A stretch of DNA of 64,000 nucleotides from Amphibalanus amphitrite (Eukaryota; Arthropoda; Thecostraca; Balanomorpha; Balanidae). Below, piece by piece: positions 45,486 through 57,303 of the stretch (its first letter is position 1; each line of letters begins with the position of its first letter). The translations under genes were made by a program, and so were the position numbers. The notes beneath the pieces are model-generated. The model was not told where the DNA came from. It searched no databases and worked only from the letters and a program-made list of their open reading frames with translations. The stretch is from the NCBI RefSeq assembly GCF_019059575.1, contig NW_024881621.1:496001-560000 (forward strand), written 5' to 3'.

Positions 45486-45978
45486 TCGGCCGACTAAAAA
45501 CCCAAAATTAGGTATCGTTACCGTACTTTTTCAGGCCGATGCATTATCTGTTCAACGATACTGGGCTGAATTCCTACGCGGTACGCGTCTGAAGTATTCA
45601 TTTTTACACGGTTAACCAGAGCCTCCGGTCTTCTATCAGGGTATTATTGTTGACACATGCCGTCAATCTGATAGTTAACTGCACTGAACTCTATAGTTAA
45701 CTGTTAATGTATGCATCATACGAGTACGTGGTGGTTGCTTTAGGCATTTGTCACAACTCTGAACTCATAATCTCTTTTGGTCTCCAGTATGAATGGGCGG
45801 CGCGCGAAGCGCCGCGAGATTTTCGTCGAGGTCGGAAATGTATATGCATAGATGTCGCTACAATAGCTTGACATGCAGTGCAAATTGTAGCAGACAGCAG
45901 TAGTTTCCCCTACCAAAGTGGTGGTTTTCTACCACAGACGCTCGTCGAGGTCGGAAATTCCAAATACGCTCTCCAGAC

Positions 45979-47740
45979 AGCATAAATCAGTGAAAGACCT
46001 CGGAATTCGAGAACGTTCTCAGCCGACCTCAAAGGCTTTCAACGATCACCACCAGCATCGTTCACTTCCCCGACGGGTTCGCGGTTCAAACGGTACAACA
46101 GACTCCGCCGAACCGGCGGCGATGGGAGCTCAGGCACTTATTCGGTAGTTTTGCGGCTGCCTGAAAGGTCTGGATCCAGCTTCCGCCCCGACCAGGCCAT
46201 ACAAACTGCACCCAGACCCCTATTTATGATTTCGAACCCGGAAGTCTGGGAAGGACGCCTATTGGTGGAGAGGTAGCGCCGACAGAGCCACAGAGACCAA
46301 GATAGACCCAATGACCACTGATAGGGCCCCAGGGACCACTGGTAGATTGCAGGTACCCGCTAGCATGGCCTTGACCAGGGTCCCGTGAACGCTGACGGAG
46401 CACCACAGGGCGCATGTGCCGACCACCAGGTTCACCCACGTCCTCTCGGACCGTCCGCCCGGCCCCTATCGTCGCATCGGCGGACTGGGGAGGAACGAAG
46501 CCACCCAAGGTTCCGCGGCATGTATGAACACCAGCTCAGACAGCATCGCATTGGGGCAGCGCAGACGTCAACGATGCCGCCCGACCTTGGCACCTTCCGG
46601 GTTCACAGCGTGTGAGTGATGACCAGGTTATATGATTACTGGATAGTAGGATACATACCCACCGGGCGTCAGACAGATGAATAAACCGCCCAGCAGCGCC
46701 GACAGCCGGGCTGAGGTGGTAACTAATGGAAACAACACAAAAGGGGGCGGCCGACACTTCCGGTTACAGGGCGGTCCGATTCATTTGACATCAGTCGCGT
46801 CAGAGTGGAAGATAATCCCTCAGAGTCATGTAATTTCACGGTGTAATCAGCTCATATAAGACATAAAACCAGATGTGACCCGGCAAAGCCATGATAACCA
46901 ATCACTTGCTAGGCTTGGACTTCGGTAACTGGGTGTGAATCCAGCCCCACCGTTAATATTCACGCCTCCCCAGAGGTTCGGTTACGCCCCCATTTTTTTT
47001 TTGCCTCCATCTCTGGCCGCGCCAGGCGTGTCTGTCCCTCCTTCGTCTGTGCCCGGTCTGAACCCTCCCTCCCGGATGGACCCAGCCCCGGACACTGACC
47101 TCTGAAGGTCACGGGCGGGCCGCCGACAGCAAAAGGCCATCACGGCAGCATTGAACGCCCCGGGGAACCGGACTCGCCCGCGGCAAGGGGGTGTGGCGCT
47201 AATTAGGCCATTGTAAGTACGAAGTTCTGCCACGCCAGTGTCTTTAAATAGGCCGGCCCGGCAGGGGTGACTAGCACTGGTTCAGATTGACGCACCCGAA
47301 ATGAATTTACTAGACACGTACACACATGCTATTTAAGGAACATCAACCCCTGACCATGAACTTTGTCATTACCAGACGCGATAAGTCGTGAGTTAAAATG
47401 AAGTTTACCCAACTGTCATGGATACTTTACATTAAATGAAGTTAATTACAGAACACTCCGTCCTGAGAATCATTCACAAAATGGGCTACCATAAGTGAAA
47501 AATGAAATATGGAGCGCTTAGAACGTGCAGTATTGTCACATAATTTGGAAATACTCCTCTGTCACTAAAGCAGCATAGCCAGCGCATGTCTCCTATGCGA
47601 CGATTAAAAAACCGTCCATCAGTGCTTGTATCAGGCACTGTGTATTGTGTAAGCCATTGAGAAAGGCGGCTCAGAACGGCGATAATCACAGAGCCGATCC
47701 AGCTCCATGGCGGCTCCTGCAGTGCAGGGCAGCTATGCAT
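45979..47740. other. no gene or repeat with definable ends
   Basis: Mixed-composition DNA with short frames only. No convincing splice sites. Confidence 0.4.
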
Positions 47741-47900
47741 ACGGCTTCTAGCGCACGGCTTCTAGCACACGGCTTCTAGCACACGGCTTCTAGCACACGG
47801 CTTCTAGCGCACGGCTTCTAGCACACGGCTTCTAGCATACGGTTGTACGGCACGGCAGCTAGTACACGGCCTCTAGCAAAGGCCTCTAGCACACAGCAGC
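47741..47900. repeat. 15-bp minisatellite
   Basis: About seven good copies of ACGGCTTCTAGC(A/G)C followed by diverged copies (ACGGCAGCTAG, CGGCCTCTAGC). Confidence 0.75.
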
Positions 47901-48008
47901 CGCAGTTGGGTCGCAGCGGCTCACCTCAGCGTACTCTGCGTTACCCATCACTCGGCGGAAGGTACGCGCTGTGCAGCTGCCATCGGCAGCGGACTGAGCC
48001 GACACCTG

Positions 48009-48089
48009 GGTCAGGTCAGATCAGGTCAGGTCAGGACAGGTCAGGTCAGGTCAGGACAGGTCAGGACAGGTCAGGACAGGTCAGGACAG
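48009..48089. repeat. (CAGGT)n/(CAGGA)n microsatellite
   Basis: Pentamer run TCAGG-TCAGG with alternating GGTCA and GGACA. It incidentally creates repeated AGGTCA half-sites. Confidence 0.7.
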
Positions 48090-48131
48090 TAATACAATGC
48101 CAGCGCTGACTGACCGAGCCAACAACACAGG

Positions 48132-48362
48132 CTAGTTTTACCGGTTTTACCAACAGAAAATCGGCGGATGCGGTTATTCGTAAATTTGCCAAAGCACCCC
48201 GTAATTTCGCCAGCCATTCCAAAAAATAACCGCTGATGTGGAAAGGAATTTCAGCGAGCCTTACTGATATAGTTTCACGTCATCGGTTATTTTTCGCATG
48301 ACTAGCGGGACACTTGAAATAAAAATACCACTGAACGCCGATTTTTCTGTTGATTAAACTGG
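48132..48362. mobile_element. possible short MITE
   Basis: CAACAGAAAATCGGCG at 48151-48166 is matched inversely at 48336-48352 (one base inserted), with looser pairing outwards (CTAGTTTTACC / CCAGTTTAATC). AT-rich, about 230 bp, no clear TSD. The region from 48363 to 50118 has no feature I can support. Confidence 0.35.
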
Positions 48363-50118
48363 CCTCTGATTCAGCCAGAGGGATGTTGCACACCATAGCC
48401 GCGCCGGCCAACACGGTCTCTCTTCCTTCCGGACCGAGCATTGGCTGACCCTCTGTGGAGCCCGTATCAGTCCGGGTGCAGGGGAAGCAGAGGCACCCCG
48501 TCAAGTGCGCCCCAGCACAGGTCCGTCTGCCAGGCTGAGTCTGACCCTGAACTCTCGCCAAGATCAGGGACGTCCGAGTCGCGTACTGCTGATATGGACC
48601 GGCCATGGATCGTCGGAGCTATACCGTGGCGTTACTGGGTACTGGGATATATCCAACCCGCCACTGCTACTCCGTTTACACAATGAGTAAATACAGACAG
48701 GAAGATCGGAGGGAGGAAGGGTGGCAGTAGCACCGAATCGCTGGGAGACCAAACATCTCCCGTAACCGAATTGCCTCACGGAGGAGATGAACGAGTTAGC
48801 CTAAATCACATGACACGATATGAGATAAATGTTCGTCTTAAAATGCAGAAAATAAAGATAAGTAATGCCCACACTTCCAATTTGTTTCCGTAGTGACGAC
48901 CTAACAGACTTCAAAACGTTTCAAAACGTGACCAATAAGGAACTGGAGCACATTCCTAAACGACACCCGGAGTAAGCAACGTTGTGTGATTTGGCAGTAA
49001 GCGTATCATTTCATGAAATTTGCAAGGTCAGCAAGGAGGAAAAAATAAACTCATGTCAGCGAGCATTCATCGGAGTAATGTCGGACATTCCGATAACCCA
49101 ACAGCACTTGTGAGTGGTTAAGACCAGCTTCAAGGGCCACTCGAGACACGGCCAGCAGACAGACAAGGGGACGGATCACGTGCGGATCCACGTGTGCTCC
49201 CTTCCGAGTGCGGCAGTGCCCTTCGATTGCAGCGGCGTTCACTGAGGGGTGGGTTTTGAGACCATGCTGGGGGTCGGCCGATAGCACCGATATACATAGA
49301 ACGCAGGGGGTGGTGCAGCCGGCACGGCAGGGTAACCCCAGAGAGAGACACACCAGCCATCAGCAGAGGACCGGCGGCCGCTAGGGACACCAAGACCGAC
49401 CGCCGAGTGCGGCACCAGCACCATTCAGAGCACACTGCAGTACACAGTGCACCTGCGGAGCCCAGCGTTCACCCCCGACCGAGTTCTTCACAACTGAGTC
49501 ACGGTGCTAGGCTCGGCGGTGAATAGACGCAGCGACAACTGACGCAATACCGGTTTAAACACCCATTCCCGGCGACAAACGGTACCGGATGAGCTGTGGT
49601 CACGGGAAAGTCACGCTGGCGCACCGGACGGTCACCACGCCGGGTTGAGGACGGCGGGGGTGGCTCACCACCTGATGAAACACTCAATACTCCCAGACTC
49701 GGCCGGCCTCGGATGCACTCCCTGCCCCGGGAAGTGTTGGTTCGGAATGAGGCAGTGTCCCATGGCCCAGTGTCCATGGCCATGGTCACTCGTCAGTCGC
49801 CCTCAGTGCACCTCTTCAGCAATTCAAATAGCCGAGGACGGAAACTTCCTATGTTGCATTTAGCAGGCTTGAGCAGCCGAGTCCAACCTGACCAATTGAA
49901 AGAGGATCCATGAGTTAATACCACATTCGCGTGGCCTTGAATTTACCGGCACCGGGAAGAGCCTAACCAGTTCGTTACATAATTGTTGCACGGCAGATCC
50001 GGATGATAAGCCGCTCTGCCATCCTCGACGCAAGCAGGAACGAATACATGCACCTCGCTCCAGGTTAGTTGAGCATCACAACCTCAACGTTAGACCGCCG
50101 ATGCACGTTGTACCGAAG

Positions 50119-50267
50119 TTAAAAAAGAAAACAGGCAGCAATAAAGTCATCTTCATAACTTGGTCCGAACCAATCCATTCTTTTAAAGTGCGAAAGAGGA
50201 ATGTGAAAGGATCTCGCTGCTTCTAAGAACAGTCTTGTCGTAACCCTGTCAGTCTTGCAACCCTTTT
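50119..50267 (-). CDS. weak candidate terminal exon
   Basis: Minus-strand acceptor-like CCTGTCTTGCAG is followed by a protein-like frame (KGCKTDRVTTRLFLEAARSF, HIPLSHFKRMDWFGPSYEDD) ending in TAA at 50119. No polyadenylation signal follows closely. Other protein-like but interrupted minus-strand frames lie at 50540-50740 and 50757-50956 (DINFVVTGEPALAILLYKGI), so this may be a degraded gene or transposon piece. Family not recognised. Confidence 0.2.
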
Positions 50268-50829
50268 CTGCAAGACAGGAATACTGGTGCCGTTGAAATG
50301 CCATCAAATGTCTAATGTCGTGTTGATAATGTGACGACGAAGTGCCAACGCATTCTTTAATTTGAATATCTAATCAAACGGCCGGATGGATCGCAATATC
50401 GGCACGGCAGCGAGTTAGCTTATTACAGGGGGCTATTCCCTCCCCACCCCCCAATTTACCTGTAGAAAACTCGGTCTATGCTCGGTCACAAAGGGGTTGA
50501 CCACCTCAAAATTCAGTGATTCGCGAACAGTAGAACTATATATTTTGTTGCTCAAGATACTGCACATTACAATCGTAGATCGTATTAATCAGTTGTGTCG
50601 TGAACAGTACGTGAAACGAACGAACAAACGAACGCTCTTTTAGGTCACCAACCGTTGAAGGGAAAATACATTTGTCATGAAGAATCATACCAAGAAGACG
50701 GTATGTAGCTTCTGGAACAAGTGTTGATTCATCTGAAGGCATGTCTCAACCTAAGCTATCCCGAAGTCGGCGAGGAAATGGACGCAACCACAGATAGTGC
50801 CCACTGTCCAGCTTCAATTCCTTTGTACA

Positions 50830-51172
50830 GGAGAATGGCGAGCGCTGGTTCACCAGTCACCACGAAATTGATGTCGAGACAGCACCTTGCGGCTTCCTGC
50901 ATTGCATGTCGCATTGTCGATATTTCATTGATTTTGTCTCGATGAAGTATGAACACATTCTTTACTCACAAATACAAAGTAAAGCAGCCTGGCAGACCCA
51001 GCAACATTGCAATTTGCACATAACGATTCACAAAAACCTGATTAAGCGTAGCCGACTGTGTGCTTCGTCGAGCTCAGCTATGAATTTAGAAAGGCAGCTT
51101 AACTCCTCTATTTACAACCCAGCTTCAACCTACCTGAACCCAGAGATGACCGGCTGCGCGAACCATCCCGGT
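50830..51172 (+). CDS. weak candidate exon, plus strand
   Basis: An acceptor-like tract (AATTCCTTTGTACAG) and a good donor (CATCCCG/GTGAGTG) bound a 343-bp frame that stays open, ending NPASTYLNPEMTGCANHPG. The first half has odd composition (FLHCMSHCRYF) and overlaps a more protein-like frame on the other strand, so at most one is real. Alternatively, an ATG at about 51079 could start a short first exon. Confidence 0.2.
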
Positions 51173-53039
51173 GAGTGACCCATCGTCTGCTGGCGGAGGC
51201 GGGGGCGGGGGCGGCGAGCGGGCCCGACCGCCCACAGCCACTGGACACCGCACCATCGCGGATAGACTCAGTACTCTGACACAGATGACCGACACAAGGC
51301 CTCAGTCGGAGCGAAGATCTTCCGTCCGGCGCAGAGCGAGGAAGCCGCGAGACTAGCGGCGCGGCGCGGCGGCCGGTCAGTCGGCTGTCGCGATACCGGG
51401 CCGCGGGTGATGCAACGGCCGCGGCCCACCAGCCATCAGCGGGGCCCGTCCAGGTGGGCCGGCCCGGCGGCAGCCGTTGCCACGGTGGGACATTGCAAAT
51501 ACACACTGCGCAGCGCATAGTCTGAGCTGCTGGGACACATCACTCAGCCGGCGCGGCGGCAGCAGTTGCTACGGTAGGTCCCATTGGAAAGGCACACTGA
51601 ACTGCCTGATGAGTGCTGAACTGAATACTGGGACACATCAGCCAGCCACTGTGGGGCGAAACTATCGGTTCAGAAACGTAAAGGCCATCGCCGGGAGAGC
51701 GAAACATAATAGCTCTTCGACCAGGACTGGATGTAACGGGATAGCGATAGAAAGAGGGCAACACGAACCAACAGGGAGTAAGCCTGTCCATGCTGCAGAC
51801 GTTTCATTTTATATCTCAGAGACCCAGCAAAGTTGTCTACGGGAGACTGAATGATGGACGGCGCTCCAGTAGCCTCGCCTTCACCGGTTGGATCCTCCGC
51901 CGCCCCGCCCCCTACCGGCACCAGGGGTCCGGTCTGGACTCTGAACTTCCTGTTGCACCAGCCGGTGTATCATCCGTTGCAATCAGCCCGGAGACTACAG
52001 CTGACCTGGATTCTGTCACCTAACCTGATACAAACGCCTGATACAAGGCCGCCCGGTGACAGCGGAGGCCCAGCTGACAATAGGCGCACGGTGAGCGGCT
52101 GCGGCCTATCACATCATCCAGATCCAGGCCTCAAACGACGAGTAACCGTCACATCAGGAACAAGACACTTCCGGCGGGCGGAGCTGGAAGTCGGGCCTGG
52201 CAACAGGAGCAGCTGCATTGGCCGTGCCCCCTCCGTCACGCGTGAAGTTCGTGCTCTCACGAGTTCGCTGACCCTTCACTGAAGGCCACACACACAGAAC
52301 AGTTGGCGGGGTGGTCACTCGAGTGGGGGTAAACACGGCACAAAAACGGACCAGAAGACACCGTGACCGAAAGTGACGTCACAGGCCGTATCGGGTTCGA
52401 GCGTCTGATGTTCTTGGTACATACATAGCCATCTAAGGGCAGTTGCAGTGCACTCTCGAAGTAAAGAGTCCACCAATCTATTGCGCAGGACGGATTATAC
52501 GATAAAAATGGACATAATATCATGCCGACACGCAAAGTACCATATACAAACAACAGTGATCGTTTCTGTTCCCTCCCGCATTTTCCAAAATCGTGTTAAC
52601 GCAAAAGGAAAATGACAGTTCGAACGTTGATATATTTGACTAGGAATGTCAAATAATGTTGAATGAGTCTCTAGGTTACTTTGTAACAGCAGAGTTCGTT
52701 CTCTCGACTGTCGGTTGCGTCCGACGTGAATCGAGTTATTTCGGCGTCTGTCACTGAAACTCCACAGGACTACTGTCTGAAGTCAGTGATCAATATTGCG
52801 CAATGCGCTAGTCCATCAGAATATTATTAGATAGGTGGAGAAACTTGATGATAAAGCGTGCACATTTCTATAGCAAGATTGCGTTCTTACTTCTTAGTAA
52901 GGAGCCCATTCAACAAAAGCTTAACGGTCCGTCCACCCATTTCAAAACTCAGCGCAAAATATTCCTCATGCAACTAGTTTTTAAATAAACCGTGTCGTCA
53001 TCAAATGACGTCACCCGCCACTGTGGTCTATCGGTCAGC
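51173..53039. other. no supported gene
   Basis: GC-rich to about 52300, then AT-richer. No definable repeats or splice-supported exons. Confidence 0.35.
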
Positions 53040-53150
53040 GTCCGGTGGAATGGCCGAGCCATTATGTCCGGTCCTGTCCGGAGGGATAACCGTGCCTTTC
53101 CGTCCGGTCCCGTCCGGAGGGATGGCCGAGCCTTTCCGTCCGGTACGTCC
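53040..53150. repeat. 36-bp minisatellite, about three copies
   Basis: Units at 53066-53101 and 53102-53137 start GTCCGGTCC and end GCCTTTCC, with partial copies on both sides. A plus-strand Pro-rich frame here is repeat-derived. Confidence 0.65.
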
Positions 53151-53366
53151 GCAGATGGTCCGGTTAGTGGTTACGCCAGACCCGGCAGTGTCCGCTCCGA
53201 CTCTGAAAACGGCTCAGCCGTAACCGTTCATTCCCCGGAAGGAAGAACGGACAACAAAGAAGGGATCAGGTAAATGTGAGGAAACATTGCCGTTTATGGC
53301 TAATCGAACCTGATGGGGAACTAAATGGAAGCAAATCATATGCAGTGTGTTGAAACCGGTCCTCAC

Positions 53367-53464
53367 ACGAGACGGTGCTGCCACGTTGAGCAGAACCGTC
53401 AACTGAAGGTAACTCGTTTCGCCACCAGATGTCTCTTCTAGCAGCCATAAAGCTGCCTTCGCAA
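53367..53464 (-). CDS. candidate internal exon following 54012-54130
   Basis: Minus strand: acceptor TTAGCATGTCAG, then 98 bp, then a moderate donor (CTCGT/GTGAGG). The two leading bases complete the codon left open by the exon at 54012-54130 (phase 1), after which the frame reads AKAALWLLEETSGGETSYLQ and LTVLLNVAAPSR, ending in phase 0. The hydrophobic/charged pattern looks like a helical protein, and the frame stays open well past the donor, so the true end may be further down. The acceptor has a poor pyrimidine tract. Product not recognised. Confidence 0.4.
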
Positions 53465-54011
53465 CTGACATGCTAACAGGCCTCACGGCTCACGATACAA
53501 TACATCGATACGATACAACTTGGAATTCGCACGCTTTTGATAAAAACCGTAGAATCTGCTAGCGAAAATTGGCGACGTTGCCTATCTAAAGAATTAGACT
53601 CAAGTCAGAAGTCGGACCTTGGGACCTGATCAGCTCGGCCCCAGCCCAGAGGTCTGAGGGTCAGCAGTTCGCACTCCACGGTATCTCAGCCAATATCAGT
53701 CGCCTTCCGGGGCATCTCTGTAGATGGCGGCAGCACTATCTCACAGCCAGCACCCTATCTGTGCAGTGAAACTATCGACTATCGAGCACGCAGCTAGCAC
53801 GCCGATATCACACCAGGGGTGATCGAGCCGAAACGTTCCTGCCGAGGTCCGTCACCCACTTTGACTACAAAGGTTTCTGATGGCCGATGAGCAGCAGCCG
53901 GGTTGGGAAAGCACCCGGCCAATGGGGACGCGATTCGCGACACGTCAAAACGAGAAAAAAGCCATGGAAACGGGTACATTTAAAGTACACTTAGAACGTC
54001 ATCCGACTTAC

Positions 54012-54130
54012 CTTTGATGTAGAATCCACCACCACCGCCAACAGAAGCCTTTGGAAGATGGCCTGCAAATCTGGCCAGCTCTAGCTTAACTGGTAATGCT
54101 GGAAACCATTCACTTGCTAGTAGACTGAAC
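54012..54130 (-). CDS. internal coding exon, product not recognised
   Basis: Minus strand: an excellent acceptor (TGTTTCCTTACAG, exon from 54130) and donor (ATCAAAG/GTAAGTC, exon to 54012) bound 119 bp, entering with one base that completes a codon and leaving one base over. It encodes 39 residues, FSLLASEWFPALPVKLELAR followed by FAGHLPKASVGGGGGFYIK: a hydrophobic/charged stretch, then a Gly-5 turn. I do not know the family. The phase-compatible candidate at 53367-53464 lies 547 bp downstream. The preceding exon should lie at higher coordinates, where the 54.3-59 kb transposon nest would form much of the intron, but I could not find it. It is not clear whether this gene is the same as the minus-strand gene starting at 33429; an ATG there suggests two genes. 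Confidence 0.65.
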
Positions 54131-54709
54131 CTGTAAGGAAACATACTGTCAACATTTAGAATACCCAAGGACAACAATAGTATGTTTCAAGTTACAATTG
54201 TCATAGTCTGAAAGGAAATACATATCTTCCAGACAGGATGTGACAGCTATTCAGAAAAAAATCAAATGATGACTTCAAATTAAAGGGACCCTCCCACCTT
54301 CAAAAAAGTTAATGAATTGGCATGAAAGTGATGTCGCTCGGTTCAGAAAGAGCAAAAACGAATATCTACCAAATTTCATCAAAAAATATTCACCAGTTTT
54401 CAATATATTAAACTTTTACTTTTGTTTACTTTTTGGGATCTCCGCTGTTCCTAGCGACTTTATTTGAAAGTGCGGCATTTGTTGCGCGCAAAGCAGCACG
54501 TACCACCACGTGCTACAAAACGTTTGAGTCAACATTTAAAAATCGTTAGATATCTGCGCTGACGTCACACATTCAGAGGGGTATTCCTATGCATTAGCCC
54601 CTCTGAATCAAAATGCTGCAATTTTGACATTCAATATTTCCGATTTAAGGCATTTCTCGATGTTGTGAGTGCCGAAACCGGTAATTGTGAGCCAGGGACC
54701 CCATTTTTA

Positions 54710-55387
54710 CGGAGCGAGCGAAGCGAGCGTAGTCTTTCCTTAGATTAACGGAAATTTCTGAGTATGAGCGGCCGGCCGGCCGGCCGGCCGTGCGGACGCT
54801 TTTGCGAGGCTTATATCTCAGCAACCACTTGACCAATTTACACGGGGTAATTTTTGTAGGGTAGCTCCATTCCTTCTACCAAGTGTGGGTGACCATGTGG
54901 GTGCATGCATGCATGATGGGTGCATGTGGGTGACCCCTTATGCACGTGCCACGCGCAAAACGAAGAGGTGTCAGTTTTGTAATTGTTGCAATATCTCGGT
55001 AACTACTTGGCCGATTGCGCTGAAAGTTGGCATGTAGGTTGGCACCCACTAGGCACTGCATATCCATGTGCCAGAGTTGGGGTGTTGCTGCACGTGCGCA
55101 CGTGCAGGGGTCGTTTCCAGATCTCGAGAACGGCTGGACCGATGGCGCTCAAATTTGGTACACGGTTAGGGACCAGTTAGTAGGGTGCCGTGCACAAGTC
55201 AGTTGGGACCCATTCTGCACGTGCGCACGTGCAGGGTGCCGCTTCTAGATCTCGCGATCGGCTGGGCCGATTGTGCTCAAATTTGGCACATCGCTAGAGA
55301 CCGGTTAGTAGGGTGCCGTGCACAAGTCAGTTGGAGGTACCCCCTCGAAATTTCGCACGTGCAAGGCTCACCCCCTCGCTCGCTCCG
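54710..55387. mobile_element. Harbinger-like non-autonomous element, TTA target
   Basis: The TIR CGGAGCGAGCGA is exact at both ends, with TTA at 54707-54709 and 55388-55390, the 3-bp target typical of PIF/Harbinger. A (GGCC)n run lies at 54769-54790. Two imperfect tandem units of about 130 bp (about 55085-55350) each contain GCACGTGCGCACGTGCAGGG-type palindromes and GGGTGCCGTGCACAAGTCAG. No gene. Confidence 0.55.
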
Positions 55388-55855
55388 TTAGTCGCCCCAA
55401 AAGGCGCTATACTGGTGGCTATCTCAACTCATAGGCGTAGGAACGTTTTCGAAAGTGGGGGGGCCAGGGTCCCAGAAGTCCAAAACCTAACCTACCCCCG
55501 AAATCCAATTTCTCCTCGGATTTCGGCCACTTTGTTTTCGCAAACATGCTCAGAGGTAAAAAAAAAATCGAGACAAAAAAAGAAAAAAATTGGTTGAAAT
55601 TTCAGGGAGTCTCCCGTCCATAAACTCAAACTGATGGACGCGTTCCCCTGTCCTCCGCAGCCGTTGGCACCCATGCAAATTCCAGAGGCATCCAGCAACT
55701 TTTTCATTACGAGCAAGCGTGAAACGTGCAAAGCGAGTCTTTTCAATATACCTATAAAAATCAGCATGAACGGCCCAGCTAGGCTCAGCCAGGCCTATAA
55801 CGTTTTTAAGAGGTTTTATATCAGCGACCACTGCAACTGGGCTGATTGACTATCA

Positions 55856-55909
55856 CTTATCAGAGGCCGGTGTGGGACTTTTAGACGGTCTGGGCCTTCA
55901 GAGGCCAGT
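55856..55909. repeat. left part of the 30-bp minisatellite
   Basis: TCAGAGGCCGGTGTGGGAC and CTTCAGAGGCCAGT units, continuous in type with 57304 onward once the TTAA element between them is removed. Confidence 0.65.
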
Positions 55910-55913
55910 TTAA

Positions 55914-57299
55914 CCCTCCACGGCCCGGTCCTATAGGTTTTCTACATACGCGCTGGCCGAGGGGGCGGGGGGCGGGTACGACCCCCCTCGCCGTTTCGCC
56001 CCAGGTGGAGCTAGCGCGTCGCGGTAAAACGAGCGTGTGCGCCGTTACGAGACGCAGAGATCGATACCCGATTTTAAGGTCCTAGGTCAACCGGTGACCT
56101 CTGACACCGTTCCGTGCTTCTATCCTCAGGATACTGAAATCCTTCTCCTCCACACCGCAACCCCCTCCGGGCTGGACAGGCAACTTTATCTCATGCGGGC
56201 TGCTCCCTTGGAGCAGCACCGCTGCTCCCGAGGGAGCGCACCCCGTAGCCGGGTGCAGTGAGTGCCTTGGGGCTGGGTGGCCTGTCCTCTGGACGGGCTC
56301 AGCCCCGGCGACTCACTAGGGTGCCTGCCCAGACCAATGTCTCCCCCTATATCCTATCATCCTTCCGGCTCTGAAATGGTCTCATTGGACCGAAAGGGCC
56401 TAACCCAACAAAACAAACAAATACCGGTGACCTCTGAGGTCAGGTCAAGTGCCTCAAGGCACGGTTCCGTTTTTGGTGAATAACTTCGCAAAAAATAGCC
56501 GCAGAGCCGCGATTTTACCAGCATCGTGTTCGCCTCTCTCAGGCGCGTCGAATCATATACTTTTTGTTTGGGTGAGGTAAACTTAGGGTGTTGACCTCGG
56601 GTCACGGTCAGGTCGGCGTCCCCAGGTCACGAAATTGGTCGAAGGAGGTCATGTCGCATATCATTCGATTCGGCAGGTCTTCTTGAGTCCATAGGTGGCT
56701 TTCCCGACTCGCTAGCTCAATTTGATCGGTACCTAGTTATTGACGAAAAACTAATAAGACCCTTATAACTTCATAAATGACGTCGCGCAAGGTCAACATT
56801 GCAAAAGTGACGCATCGAACCTTGCAAGGAGTGCATGAAATCACGATTCGGTGTGCTTGAGATAGTTGGAGATCGATCGTTCCCGGCGCCAGAAAAAGTT
56901 TTCAGTTTATCCCCATTGACTTATACCTAATGGTGAGGTCACGAAAATGACCTGACCTCATATGAACTTTAGGAAAAATCCGAGATATACATTATACAAG
57001 TTGAGAGACTCCTATTGGATACTAGGTCCTCCAAGGTTCATTTCCCTGTGAAATCTCCTCTGGCAGTGAGGGCGTTGCGAAGTTGCGACATCTGAAGACC
57101 GTGCAGAGGTTCACTTATGACCACATGGGTCAGTGACCTGATCTGACCCGAAAATGCGGTTGGTGTCAAAAGATCCCGCTTGATTCAAAGGTCAGGTATG
57201 CCAAGCTTCAGCTCTCTATCGCCGGCGTGTTCGGAGCTATCGCGAAAAAAAACCTATGGAGGGGCGGCACCCGCCCCCCCCCCCCCCAGCCGGCGAGGG
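55914..57299. mobile_element. TTAA-flanked non-autonomous transposon, copy C
   Basis: TTAA lies at 55910-55913 and 57300-57303. Ends CCCTCCACGGCC and, inverted, CCCTCGCCGGCT. It is a sister of copy B, with the same hairpins, the CGAATCATATA/ATATCATTCGA centre and AGGTCA array. It is inserted in the minisatellite and carries a retroposed insert (56105-56422). Confidence 0.75.
56105..56422 (+). mobile_element. retroposed insert (SINE or 5'-truncated LINE), 15-bp TSD
   Basis: The perfect 15-bp duplication ACCGGTGACCTCTGA lies at 56090-56104 and 56423-56437. The 318-bp insert is absent from sister copy B. It ends in an A-rich tail (CCAACAAAACAAACAAAT), the hallmark of LINE-mediated insertion. 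No Pol III A/B boxes or tRNA-like head are evident, so a 5'-truncated LINE 3' end is slightly favoured over a SINE. It differs from the 3' end of the LINE at 27557-31934. Confidence 0.75.
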
Positions 57300-57303
57300 T
57301 TAA

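Larger units (their letters stand above)
39776..45969. mobile_element. giant foldback transposon, 9-bp TSD, with three insertions
   Basis: The perfect 9-bp duplication TCTCCAGAC lies at 39767-39775 and 45970-45978. The terminal inverted repeats (about 150 bp; start GCGTATTTGGAAATTCCGAC) are 39776-39925 and 45820-45969. Inside come tandem TACGTACTTTTGTCC repeats, then long inverted arms (about 40013-41252 versus 42428-43866) that are near-identical over most of their length but diverge around 40110-40210/43620-43760. A non-repeated centre of about 285 bp (41253-41536) remains. No transposase. The 9-bp TSD with long TIRs suits Mutator-like foldbacks. Later insertions: a TTAA element at the centre, a hAT MITE in the right arm and a TA-flanked element in the right tandem repeats; a hAT-like end also sits at 45449. 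Confidence 0.8.

Noticed and set aside
47741-47900. Regular 15-bp repeats considered as a CRISPR-like array.
   Set aside because: No unique spacers, unit far too short, and the genome is eukaryotic: a simple minisatellite.
53794-53979. Minus-strand frame ending ETFVVKVGDGPRQERFGSIT considered as another exon of the 54-kb gene.
   Set aside because: Wrong phase after 54012-54130 and no suitable donor; it falls in the intron inferred between two better-supported exons.
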